Positions 16,364 to 18,286 of a stretch of DNA of 18,286 bases are shown in pieces; the first letter of the stretch is position 1; the number at the start of each line of letters is the position of its first letter. Location: contig CAJXIT010000020.1 of the NCBI GenBank assembly GCA_913054055.1, forward strand, positions 1 to 18,286. Reading direction: 5' to 3'. Position numbers and translations under genes: made by a program. The notes under the pieces are model-generated. The model was not told the origin of the DNA. It made no database searches and saw only the letters and a program-made list of their open reading frames with translations. The stretch is from an uncultured Thalassolituus sp. Lineage in GTDB: Bacteria > Pseudomonadota > Gammaproteobacteria > Pseudomonadales > Oceanobacteraceae.

Positions 16364-17452
16364 TTAATCAATGCTGACACTTACAGCACTTGAATAATTT
16401 GAGTTGTCTTGCTCAAGTGTTGCTCGAACCCGGTACTGATAGTTTTTACTTTCGACGCTGGTGTCTCTATATAAATTACTGTTCTCGGTTAAGGTGGCGA
16501 TGTTTTGCCATTCACCATTTTCTTCTTTTCGTTGCACTTCAAAGCCATCGTGATCGCCACTCATTTCCCAGACAAAAAATACTTCACCTAGTAGTACTGA
16601 AGCCTGCGCATTACTTGGAGCTGTTACACTTGACTCTGGCGTGTCTACGATGTTTTCAACAAGCGTCAGGAATGAAGAAATATTTTGAGCGTGAACGGAA
16701 GTGATCTCGATGATTTGATTGCCCCCATGACCTTGGCCAATGGGTTTAAGTAAAAAATTATTAAAATTACTGGCTGATAATTGCGCGTAATTGATAGCGG
16801 AATTGGCATTGAAAGTTTCGTAATCATTAACGTTGTTGGCAATAAATATCAGGTCAGAATTCTTAGCCACACCGTCAGCTTGATGGCAAACATAACAGTC
16901 TCCCTGTATCAGATCGTTTTCTAAGTTGTCAGTATAAAAATCTATGGCTGCTTGACGGCTAAGAGAAGGATTAGAACCGTCAGAGTTACCTGAATCAGGG
17001 CTCGATGAGTCGGTTTCGCTTGTTTGTGCAAGCTCAATAAAATCAACCCAGTGGTCAGATGCGGTTGTTCCATCTTGGATAACCGCGCCACCACCATGGT
17101 TGACACCTTGTGCTTTATCTAACAATTTCTGGGCATTGTTTTCATTGGCATCCATGTATGCCAGTGTTCTAGACAGATTTGTGGTTAGGTAATCGTCTTG
17201 ATTATTTTCTAATATTACCCAGCCAGTATCTTTGGCAATACTCGAGTCGCTATGGCATACGATGCAGTATGCTTGCGTCACATTGCCTGATACGTCTTCG
17301 TTCCAGTGCGCTTGTAATTGAGCTTGTTTTTCAAGGCTGGTATTTGACCCTGAGTTGGGTTGGCCTGAAACGGTCTCCCCAACCTCTGATGAAGGGACGG
17401 TACATGCCGTGGTTAATGCGCTTAATGCAAGTATTCCTAATATCCGATTCAT
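16364..17452 (-). CDS. Two-haem c lipoprotein with internal duplication and C-terminal fibronectin type III domain
   Basis: The 362-residue protein has a lipoprotein-like signal ending ALTTAC17. Threonine at -3 makes the lipobox imperfect. Two similar modules follow: C63-I-V-C-H67 with N-H119-G-G-G, and C186-Y-V-C-H190 with G-H242-G-G. In both, the CxxCH histidine and the later HGG histidine are exactly 52 residues apart, and the modules repeat every 123 residues. This suggests each binds one haem c with the HGG histidine as possible distal ligand. A Ser/Asp/Gly-rich linker (about 144-163) separates them. Residues about 276-361 form an FN3 domain (VFFVWEMSGDHDGFEVQRK, YQYRVRAT). It is the first gene of the minus-strand operon and has a weak Shine-Dalgarno sequence. 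It probably carries electrons at the cell surface or in the periplasm; its partner is unknown. Confidence 0.8.
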   Translation of the reverse strand: MNRILGILALSALTTACTVPSSEVGETVSGQPNSGSNTSLEKQAQLQAHWNEDVSGNVTQAYCIVCHSDSSIAKDTGWVILENNQDDYLTTNLSRTLAYMDANENNAQKLLDKAQGVNHGGGAVIQDGTTASDHWVDFIELAQTSETDSSSPDSGNSDGSNPSLSRQAAIDFYTDNLENDLIQGDCYVCHQADGVAKNSDLIFIANNVNDYETFNANSAINYAQLSASNFNNFLLKPIGQGHGGNQIIEITSVHAQNISSFLTLVENIVDTPESSVTAPSNAQASVLLGEVFFVWEMSGDHDGFEVQRKEENGEWQNIATLTENSNLYRDTSVESKNYQYRVRATLEQDNSNYSSAVSVSID

Positions 17453-17650
17453 GTGGATGCCTATATGCTTAAATTACCTGAGTATTATTAGGTAGGTTGA
17501 GATAGGCCACCATCTGCCTTACGCGTGAGATGCATCTACCTAAAGTCATATAAGGGTTGAAAAAGCGTGTATATTTGCGGGATTCGAGAGGGGTAACGTT
17601 CTTGGTGGTACGGCGGTACGTCTACTTTAGGGCGCAATTCGACTGTATTA

Positions 17651-17678
17651 TTGAATCTAGGGGGATATCCGGTAATAT
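17651..17678 (+). promoter_or_regulatory. Candidate sigma-70 promoter for the right-edge lipoprotein
   Basis: TTGAAT (17651-17656) and TAATAT (17673-17678) are separated by 16 bp. The -10 element ends 39 bp before the ATG at 17718. It lies in the 265-bp divergent region shared with the minus-strand operon, for which I could not find a convincing promoter. Confidence 0.5.
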
Positions 17679-17717
17679 GTCGACCTCAAAATAATAAATA
17701 TAAAAACAGGTATCGCA

Positions 17718-18286
17718 ATGAAACGGATCTCGCTTCTGTGCCTAATGTTGTTCCTAGTTGCTTGTGGTTCAGAGACGGATACGGGCCTAGGGATGTTGAA
17801 TCAACCACCCTCCCTTACGATTAAAGAACAAACAGCTTATCGCTATCAAGTTAGCCTTCAAAATGCATCACAAGATGCTGTCATCACAATTAATAATTTA
17901 CCCGCTTGGGCTGAGTTTGATGCTGAAGAAAATGTGATTTCTGGTACGCCAGAGCACACAGATGCGGATCAAGAATATACTTATAGTATTAGTGTTGAAG
18001 ACGGGGACGAATTGTTTCAGTCAGATGATGTGACCATTCGGGTTGAGCATTCAACTTTGGCTATTAATACGTTACCTCTATCAAGGTCTTATGTGAGGGA
18101 GTTATCTGAATTCTCACAAACTGTTTCTGTAGATAGCGACCTACAGAGCTTAACTTATAGTTTATTAAATGCCCCAGAATGGATGAGTATTGATGAGCAA
18201 GGCAGAATCTCAGGCACTCCAACCCATAAGTACTTAGGTGAAACACATGACAGTATTTATGTGCAGATATCCGATGGCACTCATGA
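17718..18286 (+). CDS. Lipoprotein with putative-Ig (He_PIG) repeats, 3' end outside window
   Basis: An ATG at 17718 opens a frame that stays open for 189 codons to the window edge. The start MKRISLLCLMLFLVAC gives a signal with a standard lipobox (L-V-A-C), so the protein is a lipoprotein. Two repeats follow. The first contains NLPAWAEFDAEENVISGTP and YTYSISVEDGDE. The second contains NAPEWMSIDEQGRISGTP and IYVQISDG. This W-x-x-x-D-x-x-x-x-x-I-S-G-T-P pattern is typical of He_PIG/cadherin-like Ig domains of surface proteins. AGG (17708-17710) lies 7 nt before the ATG, and a good -35/-10 pair lies upstream. It is transcribed away from the haem/DUF1501 operon and may share control with it. What follows beyond the edge, such as a catalytic or adhesive domain, cannot be seen. 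Confidence 0.8.
   Translation, partial: MKRISLLCLMLFLVACGSETDTGLGMLNQPPSLTIKEQTAYRYQVSLQNASQDAVITINNLPAWAEFDAEENVISGTPEHTDADQEYTYSISVEDGDELFQSDDVTIRVEHSTLAINTLPLSRSYVRELSEFSQTVSVDSDLQSLTYSLLNAPEWMSIDEQGRISGTPTHKYLGETHDSIYVQISDGTH

Overview
This window looks like the chromosome of a marine, Oceanospirillales-like gammaproteobacterium. That is an inference from moderate-to-low GC, coding style and gene families (6-TM chemoreceptor, DmdC-type acyl-CoA dehydrogenase, secreted GDPD, DUF1501 plus haem c lipoproteins). No rRNA, tRNA or other marker gene is present to confirm it. I see no CRISPR array, phage module or plasmid origin.

Layout. (1) Bases 2-6232: a giant YD-repeat (RHS/teneurin-like) protein, cut at the left by the window edge. 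Its 3' end is truncated by a REP-associated tyrosine transposase (RAYT) unit at 6182-7001. The unit is bounded by perfect 23-bp inverted repeats and followed by a 20-bp tandem duplication. (2) 7144-8433: a secreted glycerophosphodiester phosphodiesterase with a strong terminator. (3) 8683-10170: a 6-TM methyl-accepting chemotaxis protein. (4) 10466-12235: a large acyl-CoA dehydrogenase, preceded by a leader that can fold into a compact three-way junction and followed by a terminator that probably serves both converging transcription units. (5) 12505-17452, minus strand: a three-gene operon. Its order is a two-haem lipoprotein with an FN3 domain, then a lipoprotein with a DUF1592/DUF1588-like CxxCH region and a ricin-B lectin tail, then a Tat-exported DUF1501 protein. 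(6) 17718 to the right edge: a divergent lipoprotein with putative-Ig (He_PIG) repeats, incomplete in the window.

The best candidate for an undescribed system is the minus-strand operon. All three products are predicted to be exported, and two are lipoproteins carrying haem c sites. One ends in a carbohydrate-binding domain, and the partner is an alkaline-phosphatase-superfamily-like DUF1501 protein. Together they suggest an envelope or surface redox complex acting on, or anchored to, polysaccharide; that function is inference. The RHS/RAYT junction is the second point of interest, because the element supplies the RHS protein's new C-terminus and no RHS remainder is visible on its far side.
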